Of a stretch of 64,000 bases of DNA, positions 35,358 to 42,697 are shown piece by piece. A model generated the notes under the pieces. The model was not told where the DNA came from, did no database searches, and saw only the letters and a list, made by a program, of their open reading frames with translations. The stretch is taken from positions 302,288 through 366,287 of the forward strand of contig NZ_LMUH01000001.1 in the NCBI RefSeq assembly GCF_009766105.1, given 5' to 3'. The position numbers were made by a program, and so were the translations under genes. How positions within the stretch are numbered: the stretch's first letter is position 1; every line of letters begins with the position of its first letter. The DNA is from Granulicella sp. S156. GTDB lineage: Bacteria; Acidobacteriota; Terriglobia; Terriglobales; Acidobacteriaceae.

Positions 35358-36842
35358 CTACGGTGTGGCTGTAATGCGTTGCTTAACTCCCCAACGATAA
35401 ACCAGTTCAAGATAACCATAGTTAGCAGAGGCCCCAGCCGGATAATCCGTCTTGACCACTTGTTTACCAAAGGAATGTGCGTAGTACAGATTGAGTGCGA
35501 GTTCGTGAGTCATCTGGTAGTCCGAACTGATGTCATAGACCGAAGCGAAGCTGCTATGGCCGCCTGCAGGCCGCCCCGTGTATCCAAAAACCTTGTTGTC
35601 GTAGGCACCGCCGCCCTGATACCAGAGATCTGCATTCGAGGTCAGTTGCAGGAAGTGCATGTCCGAGCGGATCTCAAGCTTTTTGGCGGGGTTATCGACG
35701 ACCTGAATGAATTCATCACGGCTGTTCATCAGGTCGTAGAACGGAAATCGTGCATAGATGCGCGGAGTCGGGAGAATTTGGAAGAACGTGTTGTGCTGAT
35801 TGTCGGTTGCATTGGAATCGCCGGAACCACGAAAGAAGCCGCCGCGCAGCCACGGTTTTGAAGTTACTTTCGTAAAGCGATAGCCAGTCTCAACATCCGC
35901 AGCACCGGCATGCTGGTTCAACGCGCCCCAGTTGCCATTCTGCAGGGCTCCCCAGAACACGACATCGATACTACCCGGACCAGCTGGAATTGTGGTGAGG
36001 AAGTCCGCACCATAGGTTCCGAGGCGGATGTTCTTGTGGTCTGCCTGCCGCACGGCGAGTGCCCGGTTGTCCGTTTTGGCGACACCCGTACGGCCATCGT
36101 GATAGTCAATAGCGAACACGCGCCACAGGAAGTGCTGGCCGAAGTCATATTTGCTGTAAGCCAGGTATTGCAGATCGACGTTGAGTTCGGGATTGGCGTT
36201 CATATTGAAGACGCCTTGTGTCACACGGCCTGCCATAGCTGTGACGTCCCAACTTCCCTGGCCATAGTGGCTGTCGAGCCCATCGAAGCTGCGCTGTGCG
36301 TTGGAGAAGCCGAAGTTTCCGATCAGGCGTTGAGCGATACGGTTGGTCTGAAGCCACGCGAGAGTTTCATCTTTCGGTTGCGTCTCCTGTCCATCGAAGA
36401 ACTCGAAGCGGCCGAGGCGTAACGTCTTATCCGGGCCATTCCAGTGATAGCGCAGGAAACCCTGGCGGAAAGAGGCCGCAGCAGGTGTCGTATTGCTGTT
36501 GGCTGCATAGTACGTGCCTCCAAGACCAAGCTGCCCCTGTGCCGTTACCGTGGAGACCGAGGTCGTAGGGACATCGAAGACTGTGTTCTGCGACATCTCA
36601 AGCTGCCAGTCAAACTGCTTGATCTTCTGCGCAACGCCGATACGCAAGAGTTGTTCCACGTAGGGATACGTCGTCGTGTAGGGCGGGTCTGCGTACCACT
36701 GGTTGGCATCTGTGCGCGTACGGTCGAGCACTGTGATGCTGACAGGTGAAGAGGGGGCGACTGACGTCTGCGCCCCTGCAGAAACAGCAACTATACCGGG
36801 AACCAGCAGAAGCGCGCGCAGCATAAGTTTCTTCCAAATCAT
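35358..36842 (-). CDS. Outer-membrane porin, alginate-export (AlgE-like) family
   Basis: A 494-aa protein with a Sec signal peptide (LMLRALLLVPGIVAVSAGAQ) and beta-strand-rich sequence ending in the amphipathic RWGVKQRITATP. Blocks such as RLGRFEFFDGQETQPKDETL, RIAQRLIGNFGFSNAQRSFDG and FLTTIPAGPGSIDVVFWG are typical of the alginate-export outer-membrane family, which in non-alginate producers serves as a general porin. It is divergent from the nirA gene, so a role in nitrate or nitrite entry is plausible. AAGGAG precedes the ATG at 36842; a TTG at 36863 would add seven residues and is less likely. The next gene downstream is the HemD-GAF-ANTAR regulator. Confidence 0.8.
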   Translation of the reverse strand: MIWKKLMLRALLLVPGIVAVSAGAQTSVAPSSPVSITVLDRTRTDANQWYADPPYTTTYPYVEQLLRIGVAQKIKQFDWQLEMSQNTVFDVPTTSVSTVTAQGQLGLGGTYYAANSNTTPAAASFRQGFLRYHWNGPDKTLRLGRFEFFDGQETQPKDETLAWLQTNRIAQRLIGNFGFSNAQRSFDGLDSHYGQGSWDVTAMAGRVTQGVFNMNANPELNVDLQYLAYSKYDFGQHFLWRVFAIDYHDGRTGVAKTDNRALAVRQADHKNIRLGTYGADFLTTIPAGPGSIDVVFWGALQNGNWGALNQHAGAADVETGYRFTKVTSKPWLRGGFFRGSGDSNATDNQHNTFFQILPTPRIYARFPFYDLMNSRDEFIQVVDNPAKKLEIRSDMHFLQLTSNADLWYQGGGAYDNKVFGYTGRPAGGHSSFASVYDISSDYQMTHELALNLYYAHSFGKQVVKTDYPAGASANYGYLELVYRWGVKQRITATP

Positions 36843-36847
36843 GCAGT

Positions 36848-36913
36848 TCTCCTTCGGAGACAAAAGTGTGGGATTTTCTAGGGAATGGACCGCGCACGCA
36901 GATGCGCCCGGTC
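36848..36913 (-). promoter_or_regulatory. Leader hairpins of the porin gene, one overlapping its ribosome binding site
   Basis: On the minus strand, TCTCC-GAA-GGAGA (36848-36860) is a perfect palindrome that would bury the GGAG ribosome binding site of the porin. Upstream, 36888-36913 folds as a 9-bp stem with a 2-nt bulge and a hexaloop, TCTGCG. The loop has G at position 4 but not A at position 1, so it only half matches the ANTAR consensus. Confidence 0.4.
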
Positions 36914-37173
36914 AAAGGTCGATGTGATGGAGTCGCACAATGGCGAAGGCGTGAAGGAGCGGCCCATCCGGCGACGGGGACACTCAGCACTATGCAGAAG
37001 GGACACCGGACGCACCCACGAGGTCACCGGCATCAACTATCGCGACACATCCAGGTGCCGCGTTTCCAACAAGGGTTGTCACAGAGATGTAACACAGCCG
37101 CCATCGCGATGCAAGAACTGCATTCTTCGGACAGCAGTCTTCACGCTCATCTAGCTATTGGAAGCAGTGCGGT

Positions 37174-37225
37174 CTTGCGCTCTCTCGCGAGTCTCGCTAT
37201 GATCGACCCATCGGTAGTATTTATT
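37174..37225 (+). promoter_or_regulatory. Tandem hexaloop hairpins in the nirA leader (candidate ANTAR target)
   Basis: Hairpin 1 is CTTGCG-(CTCTCT)-CGCGAG at 37174-37191, six base pairs including one G-U. Five nucleotides later, hairpin 2 at 37197-37217 has GAT-(CGACCC)-ATC extended by CTAT/GTAG with one bulge, followed by TATTTATT. A competing stem, AGTGC-(GGTCTT)-GCGCT, overlaps hairpin 1. Two hexaloop hairpins before a U-rich run are the layout of ANTAR target RNAs, but neither loop shows the usual A at position 1 and G at position 4. Confidence 0.35.
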
Positions 37226-37433
37226 GCGACTCCGTCAGTCCAGCCGCCGATTCGAGTGAGACCATGCCGTCTCCTCTGTTCACCTAACCGTTACAACACA
37301 TGCTCCGCGATGAGCTTTGAACACAAGGCAGCCCTGAACGGGCCGTTCCTGGAATGCACCCGCATCTTTCTGCAAAGGGGCAATTCAGCGAGGCCGTTCC
37401 ATATCATCGTCAGTCTCCCCCAGGAGTCCGAGC

Positions 37434-39239
37434 ATGTCATCGCAGATTGTCACCCAAAACGGAAGTTCCACAACGCTCCAGCCGGACGAGCCCTTCACGC
37501 TCGAGCAACAGCAGTATCTTGAAGGCTTTTTTGCGGGAATAAAGCAGAGAATGCCCTTTGTCGGCCATACGGCTTTGGGGCTTATTACTGCAGACTCCAA
37601 CACCGGCGTGACGAATGCCGCAGCGCCTGTCGTGGAGATGTTCCACGGCACACCGGTCGAGGACCTCAACCGCGAGGAGTTATGGAAATACGAACAGAAT
37701 CCACTCGACATCTGGGACCAGCTTCTCGCACATGCCAATGAAAACCGCACACCCGTCGCCGAAGAAATCTTTCGCTTTAAGTTTCATGGCTTGTTCTACG
37801 TCGCTCCCACGCAAGACTCTTTTATGCTGCGGCTGCGCGTTCCTGGCGCGGTGCTGACCTCCGCACAGCTTCGTGGACTTGCAGAGATGGCAGAAGACTG
37901 GGGTTCCGGCCGTGTGGACATCACCACCCGCGCCAACCTGCAGATTCGCGAGCTTCAACCGCGCGACATCGTCAGAGTACTCAACAAAATCCAGTCGCTC
38001 GGCATGAGTTCACGGGGCGCCGGGGCCGACAACATTCGCAATATCACCGCTTCGCCTATCACAGGCATAGACCCCGAAGAACTGCTTGACGTACTTCCCT
38101 ACGCCGAGGCTCTGAACCAGTACATCCTGAACTCGCGCGACATGTACGACCTTCCCCGCAAGTTCAACGTTGCATTCGACAGTGGTGGGTCCATTGGCGT
38201 GGTAGCCGACACCAATGACATCGGATTCCTCGCCGTACGCGTTGACGAAGGCAAGGCACTTCCTGCCGGCGTCTACTTCCGCATCGTGTTGTGTGGCATC
38301 ACGGGCCACCGGCAGTTTGCAAGCGACTGCGGAGTCATCCTTCACCCGCATGAAGCAGTTGCTGTCGCGGCCGCAATGATCCGGGTGTTCAGCGAAAATG
38401 GCGACCGCACAGACCGCAAGAAAGCACGGTTAAAGTATCTGGTCGATCGCTGGGGAGTAGAAAAGTTCCTCGAAGAAACAGAGCGGTTGCTCTCTTTTCC
38501 GCTACTGCGTCTTCCAGAGAGCGAATGCGTTGCTCGCAAGCCGATCAATCGCGCCGGACATATTGGCATGCATCCACAGGCACAGACGGGGCTGCATTAC
38601 ATCGGAGTCTCAATCCCCGTAGGCCGCCTTCCTGTCGCGCAGATGTGCGCTCTGGCAGAGATCGCAGATCGCTTCGGCTCCGGAGAGCTTCGCCTCACGG
38701 TCTGGCAGAACCTGATCGTACCTAACGTTCGAGAAGAACATCTCGAGGCTGCACAACAGGAGCTCCTCGCTGCCGGATTGCAGTTCAGCGCAGGCCGCAT
38801 ACTGTCCGGCACAATCGCCTGCACAGGGAATCAGGGTTGCCGCTTCTCCGCAACGGACACTAAGTCGCACGCTGTCGCGCTCGCTCAACATCTCGACGAG
38901 CATTTTAAGGTATTGCAGCCGATCAATCTCCACGTAACCGGCTGTCCGCATTCGTGTGCGCAACATTACATCGGCGACATCGGCCTGCTGGGATTGAAGA
39001 CCGGTGGTGAAGAGGGATATCAGGTCAACCTCGGTGGCGGCTCGGATCAGGACCAGAGTCTGGCACGCGAGTTGCTTCCAGCAATTCGATTCGCCGATCT
39101 TCCGCCGCTCATGGAGAACCTCTTCACAGCGTTTGAGCGGCATCGTCTATCGGAGGACGAGACATTTCTCTCTTTCAGCCACCGTTACTCCATCGAAGAT
39201 TTGCGTCAGTTTGCGCAACTCCCTGGAAAGGAGATTTGA
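37434..39239 (+). CDS. nirA: Siroheme-dependent nitrite reductase (NirA-type nitrite/sulfite reductase)
   Basis: A 601-aa cytoplasmic enzyme with duplicated ferredoxin-like halves. It has MTRANLQIRE-like substrate/siroheme blocks (DITTRANLQIRELQ, RNITASPITGID, GELRLTVWQNLIVPNV). The [4Fe-4S]-siroheme ligands are CTGNQGC (Cys463, Cys469) and CPHSC (Cys504, Cys508). It reduces nitrite to ammonium with six electrons. Residues about 17-38 (PFTLEQQQYLEGFFAGI) precede the catalytic core and strikingly resemble the N-terminus of the flavoprotein encoded next, which suggests docking between them. The start has CCAGGAG upstream. The neighbouring nitrate reductase and NarK genes favour nitrite over sulfite as substrate. 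It is the first gene of the plus-strand nitrate operon, behind a leader of up to 590 bp. Confidence 0.92.
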   Translation: MSSQIVTQNGSSTTLQPDEPFTLEQQQYLEGFFAGIKQRMPFVGHTALGLITADSNTGVTNAAAPVVEMFHGTPVEDLNREELWKYEQNPLDIWDQLLAHANENRTPVAEEIFRFKFHGLFYVAPTQDSFMLRLRVPGAVLTSAQLRGLAEMAEDWGSGRVDITTRANLQIRELQPRDIVRVLNKIQSLGMSSRGAGADNIRNITASPITGIDPEELLDVLPYAEALNQYILNSRDMYDLPRKFNVAFDSGGSIGVVADTNDIGFLAVRVDEGKALPAGVYFRIVLCGITGHRQFASDCGVILHPHEAVAVAAAMIRVFSENGDRTDRKKARLKYLVDRWGVEKFLEETERLLSFPLLRLPESECVARKPINRAGHIGMHPQAQTGLHYIGVSIPVGRLPVAQMCALAEIADRFGSGELRLTVWQNLIVPNVREEHLEAAQQELLAAGLQFSAGRILSGTIACTGNQGCRFSATDTKSHAVALAQHLDEHFKVLQPINLHVTGCPHSCAQHYIGDIGLLGLKTGGEEGYQVNLGGGSDQDQSLARELLPAIRFADLPPLMENLFTAFERHRLSEDETFLSFSHRYSIEDLRQFAQLPGKEI

Positions 39240-39244
39240 GCCAC

Positions 39245-41038
39245 ATGTCGAATGTCCCTTTCATCCCCGACTCGGCGCCGTTCACACCGGAGCAGCGTGC
39301 CTGGCTCAACGGATTTCTGGCTGGCATTTTTTCCGCAGCCCAGCCAACAACGGTTGCCGATACACCGCCCTCGCTGAAGATCGCCGTTCTCTATGCCTCG
39401 CAATCCGGAACCGCAGAAGGTCTCGCGCGCAAAGTCGCCAAAGATCTCAAGTCTAAAGGCCACATCGCCTCGCTCGCCTCGCTGGAGGACTACACACCCG
39501 CTGCCCTTGCGGAAGAACACTACGCCATCCTCATCGCTAGCACCTACGGCGACGGTGAAGCACCCGATGCTGTCCAGCCGTTCTACGAGAAACTCTGTGT
39601 CGAACACTTCCCGCGCTATCAAGATCTGTCCTACTCCGTGCTCGCCCTTGGAGACACGCACTACGAGCATTTCTGCAAGTTCGGCATCGACCTGGACAAC
39701 AAACTCGCCGCCCTCGGTGCTGTTCGCCTCTTCGATCGCGTGGATTGCGATGTGGATCTCGACGACGCCTTCGCGCGTTGGAAGCAGGGACTCTACTCTC
39801 GCCTGAACTCCATAGTCGCCGCACGTCCAGCCAGAAGCATCTCTTCCTCTTCCAATACAAATTCCTCCCCTAAATCCGGACCAACGCCACCCTCCGGTGA
39901 CAACGGCGGACCTGCCTATACGCGCGACAATCCTTTCTTCGCGCCGCTGGTAGATAAGCATCCGCTTACTCGCGAAGTCTCCAGCAAACTCACGATGCAC
40001 ATGGCCTTCTCTATCGCCAACTCGAACCTTAGGTACGAAGCTGGAGATGCCTGTGGTGTAGTCCCTCAAAACGACCAGCATCTAGTCGAAGACATCATCA
40101 CGACGCTGAACTTCAGCCCTCAGGCGCCAGTGCAACTTCCTAAGTCTGGAACGACAACGCTCCTTGACGCGCTCACTCATCACTTGCAGATAACCCGCCT
40201 CACCCGCAAGATAGTTGAAGCCTACGCTACCATCGGCAACTGCCAACCCCTCGCCGGGTTGCTCGTACCCGAGCAGCAGGCGCATCTTGAAACGTACACC
40301 AGCGGCCGGGGCCTCATCGATCTCCTCCATAGCTATCCGGGCGTTCTGCACAATCCAGCAGACCTCGTCGCCATGCTTCCCAAACTTACACCGCGCCTCT
40401 ACTCCATCTCTTCAAGCCCCTGCGCCCACGCCGGCGAAGTTCACACCACCGTTGCTGTTGTCCGCTATCGTTCACACAACCGTGAACGAAGTGGCGTCTG
40501 TTCCACCCTGCTCGCCGACCGCACCACCACCGGCGACTGTCGTCCTATCTACATTCAACCCAACAAAAAATTTCGCCTGCCGGCTGCAGGCGACGCACCT
40601 GTCATCATGATCGGGCCAGGGACTGGCATAGCTCCCTTCCGCGCCTTCTTGCATGAAAGACGTGCACTCGCGGCTACAGGCAAAAACTGGCTCTTCTTCG
40701 GGGAACGCAGCGCGGCTAGCGATTTTCTCTATCGTGAAGAACTCGAGTCGATGCTCGCAGACGGCCACCTCACACGTTTGGACACAGCCTTCTCGCGCGA
40801 CCAGGAGCGCAAGATCTACGTGCAGGACAGGATGCTCGAACAGGCGGCGCAGCTCTGGAGTTGGATTCAAGAAGGCGCAAGCCTCTATGTATGCGGGGAT
40901 GCAAGCCGCATGGCGAAGGACGTAGATGCAGTGCTGCATACCATCGCAGAAAAACAGGGCGGCATGGACTACGAAGCCGCCCAGGACTACATGCAGACTC
41001 TGAAGGATGAACATCGCTACCACCGCGACGTCTATTGA
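39245..41038 (+). CDS. CysJ-like diflavin reductase (electron donor for NirA)
   Basis: A 597-aa protein. A flavodoxin domain lies at about residues 45-190 (YASQSGTAEGLARKVAKDL, STYGDGEAPDAVQPF, LALGDTHYEHFCKFG). A CysJ-type FAD/NADPH-reductase half follows (RLYSISSSPCAHAGEVH, MIGPGTGIAPFRAFLHER, LFFGERSAASDFLY). The C-terminus YHRDVY is close to that of sulfite reductase flavoprotein. It passes electrons from NADPH through FAD and FMN, here most likely to the nitrite reductase encoded immediately upstream. Residues about 11-27 (PFTPEQRAWLNGFLAGI) match the region that in E. coli CysJ drives oligomerisation. The ATG at 39245 is preferred; a TTG at 39236 overlapping the nirA stop is an alternative. 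No cysI-like gene is adjacent. Confidence 0.9.
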   Translation: MSNVPFIPDSAPFTPEQRAWLNGFLAGIFSAAQPTTVADTPPSLKIAVLYASQSGTAEGLARKVAKDLKSKGHIASLASLEDYTPAALAEEHYAILIASTYGDGEAPDAVQPFYEKLCVEHFPRYQDLSYSVLALGDTHYEHFCKFGIDLDNKLAALGAVRLFDRVDCDVDLDDAFARWKQGLYSRLNSIVAARPARSISSSSNTNSSPKSGPTPPSGDNGGPAYTRDNPFFAPLVDKHPLTREVSSKLTMHMAFSIANSNLRYEAGDACGVVPQNDQHLVEDIITTLNFSPQAPVQLPKSGTTTLLDALTHHLQITRLTRKIVEAYATIGNCQPLAGLLVPEQQAHLETYTSGRGLIDLLHSYPGVLHNPADLVAMLPKLTPRLYSISSSPCAHAGEVHTTVAVVRYRSHNRERSGVCSTLLADRTTTGDCRPIYIQPNKKFRLPAAGDAPVIMIGPGTGIAPFRAFLHERRALAATGKNWLFFGERSAASDFLYREELESMLADGHLTRLDTAFSRDQERKIYVQDRMLEQAAQLWSWIQEGASLYVCGDASRMAKDVDAVLHTIAEKQGGMDYEAAQDYMQTLKDEHRYHRDVY

Positions 41039-41089
41039 ACGCACTACAACGCAGAACCCGCACCGCGTAAGACGAAAGCGAGTATCTCC

Positions 41090-42697
41090 TTGGCATTGCC
41101 ACTTCATGAACGAGCTTATGACGGCAAGAGCGACGCACTTGTGCGGCTCACCGCAGACGGCCTCGTCATAGGGCCAGCCGGAGTGGCAGTACTTACGGAA
41201 CCGCTGCGTGAGGTCTTTCCTTCCCTCCTGCCGGGCCGGCCGTTGAAAGAAGGTGAACAATACCGCTTTCACTTCAACATGACCAAGTGCATCGGCTGCC
41301 GCTCCTGCGAAGTTGCATGCAACGAGCAGAACGGCAATCCGGCTGACATCCTCTGGCGACGCATTGGAGAACTCGAAGGTGGCAGCTATCCAGACACCCA
41401 ACGTCACTATCTCTCGATGGGTTGCAATCACTGCCTGGACGCTGATTGTCTGCGCGGCTGCCCCGTCGATGCCTACAAGAAGGATTCCATCACAGGCATC
41501 GTCCTGCATTCGGCGGACGCCTGTATCGGTTGCCAATATTGCGTGTGGAACTGCCCTTATGGCGTGCCGCAGTTCAATCCCGAGCGCGGAGTCGTGGGTA
41601 AATGTGACATGTGCAAGGGACGCCTTGATCACGGGCTTGAACCTGCCTGTGCCAATGCCTGCCCTGAGGCAGCCATCGAAATCGAGATTGTGAATATGCA
41701 AGCCTGGCGCGAAGACTATGCGAGCGCCGAGAGCCCCGGTATGCCAGCCGCTGGGCAAACGGTATCGACCACACGCATCACGCTACCCGAGAACAACGGA
41801 GTCACGCTGGAGCGTGTCGATAGCGGCCAGATACAACCAGAACATGCCCATCTCTCGCTTGTCTTTATGACCACACTGATGCAGACAGTTGCAGGCGCTC
41901 TGTGCATGCTGTTGCTGGAGCACGAACTCGATATCGTGCGTCTCGGCCTATTGCTCACGCTGACTGCTGTCTCGCTAAGTATCTCCACCATGCACCTTGG
42001 ACGACCGGCGTATGCGTGGCGTGCTCTTAAGATGTGGCGGCGTTCGTGGCTTAGCCGCGAAGTGCTGCTCTTCACGCTTTTCTTCCTTGCGCTCACCCTC
42101 GCCACACTATGCACCGTGGCATCATTGCTTCATCACACAGTTCCGGCAGGCTTGACGTCTGCTGTCGATTGGGCAGCTGCCATTCTTGGGCTCGCAGGCA
42201 CAGTGGCGAGCGCTGCGATCTACCTTGTGCCCGCTCGTCCCTCGTGGAACATGCGTCACACCCCCATCGACTTCGTTGTAACGGCTGCATTTCTTGGGAC
42301 GCTTCTGGTTGTCGAACTCGGTGCTCTCCCACAACATTTTTTCGTAGCGATGCCGCTAGCCCTCACGGCACTGCCTTATTGGCTGCTGCCTTTGTTTGCG
42401 GACGTTGCTGCAGTTGCCTGGCTTGCCAATCAAGCGGTGCGTCTTTACCGCATACGCAGCTCAAAGGTATTTGAGCTGCGTGCTTCTTTTTCACTTCTCT
42501 CCAGCAACATGTTGCGTGGGCACTATATCGCCTCCTTTGCATTCGTCGCCCTCAGCGCAGGAATGGGAGCACTGGGACATTCGCTGCTCGCACTCTGCTT
42601 TGGGTTCGCCGGTGTGCTGCTGGCACGCTATCTCTTCTTTGTCTCAGTCGTGCCACTCAATATGGGCCTCACTTTCGTTCGCACGAGGCACGCATGA
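41090..42697 (+). CDS. DmsB-DmsC-type fusion: four-cluster ferredoxin plus membrane anchor
   Basis: A 535-aa protein. The N-terminal half (about residues 55-210) carries four [4Fe-4S] motifs: CIGCRSCEVAC, CNHCLDADCLRGC, CIGCQYCVWNC and CDMCKG with the later CANAC. These are as in DmsB/NrfC electron-transfer subunits. The C-terminal half (about 255-535) has about eight membrane helices (MLLLEHELDIVRLGLLLTL, VLLFTLFFLALTLATLCTV, IASFAFVALSAGMGALG) resembling the DmsC quinol-oxidising anchor. The two are separate proteins in DMSO reductase. There is no Tat signal, so the iron-sulfur part should face the cytoplasm. The start is a TTG at 41090 without a clear ribosome binding site, making the N-terminus uncertain. 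Its stop overlaps the start of the molybdoenzyme gene (ATGA), so they are likely partners. Confidence 0.88.
   Translation: MALPLHERAYDGKSDALVRLTADGLVIGPAGVAVLTEPLREVFPSLLPGRPLKEGEQYRFHFNMTKCIGCRSCEVACNEQNGNPADILWRRIGELEGGSYPDTQRHYLSMGCNHCLDADCLRGCPVDAYKKDSITGIVLHSADACIGCQYCVWNCPYGVPQFNPERGVVGKCDMCKGRLDHGLEPACANACPEAAIEIEIVNMQAWREDYASAESPGMPAAGQTVSTTRITLPENNGVTLERVDSGQIQPEHAHLSLVFMTTLMQTVAGALCMLLLEHELDIVRLGLLLTLTAVSLSISTMHLGRPAYAWRALKMWRRSWLSREVLLFTLFFLALTLATLCTVASLLHHTVPAGLTSAVDWAAAILGLAGTVASAAIYLVPARPSWNMRHTPIDFVVTAAFLGTLLVVELGALPQHFFVAMPLALTALPYWLLPLFADVAAVAWLANQAVRLYRIRSSKVFELRASFSLLSSNMLRGHYIASFAFVALSAGMGALGHSLLALCFGFAGVLLARYLFFVSVVPLNMGLTFVRTRHA

Larger units (their letters stand above)
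36843..37433. promoter_or_regulatory. Divergent intergenic region between porin and nirA
   Basis: About 590 bp. No convincing coding frame is present on either strand. It must hold the divergent promoters and, on the plus strand, a long nirA leader. Two pairs of hairpins are listed separately. CCAGGAG precedes the nirA ATG. The length of the leader is notable for an assimilatory operon and leaves room for ANTAR-type antitermination. Confidence 0.6.

Noticed and set aside
37158..37180. A possible sigma-54 promoter (TGG ... TTGC) upstream of nirA.
   Set aside because: The distance between the GG and GC elements is about 15 bases rather than the required 10.
40472..41758. A 428-codon open frame on the minus strand, antisense to the diflavin reductase and DmsBC-like genes.
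   Set aside because: It runs opposite two well-supported genes with clear motifs, has no ribosome binding site or recognisable domain, and is explained by codon bias on the opposite strand.
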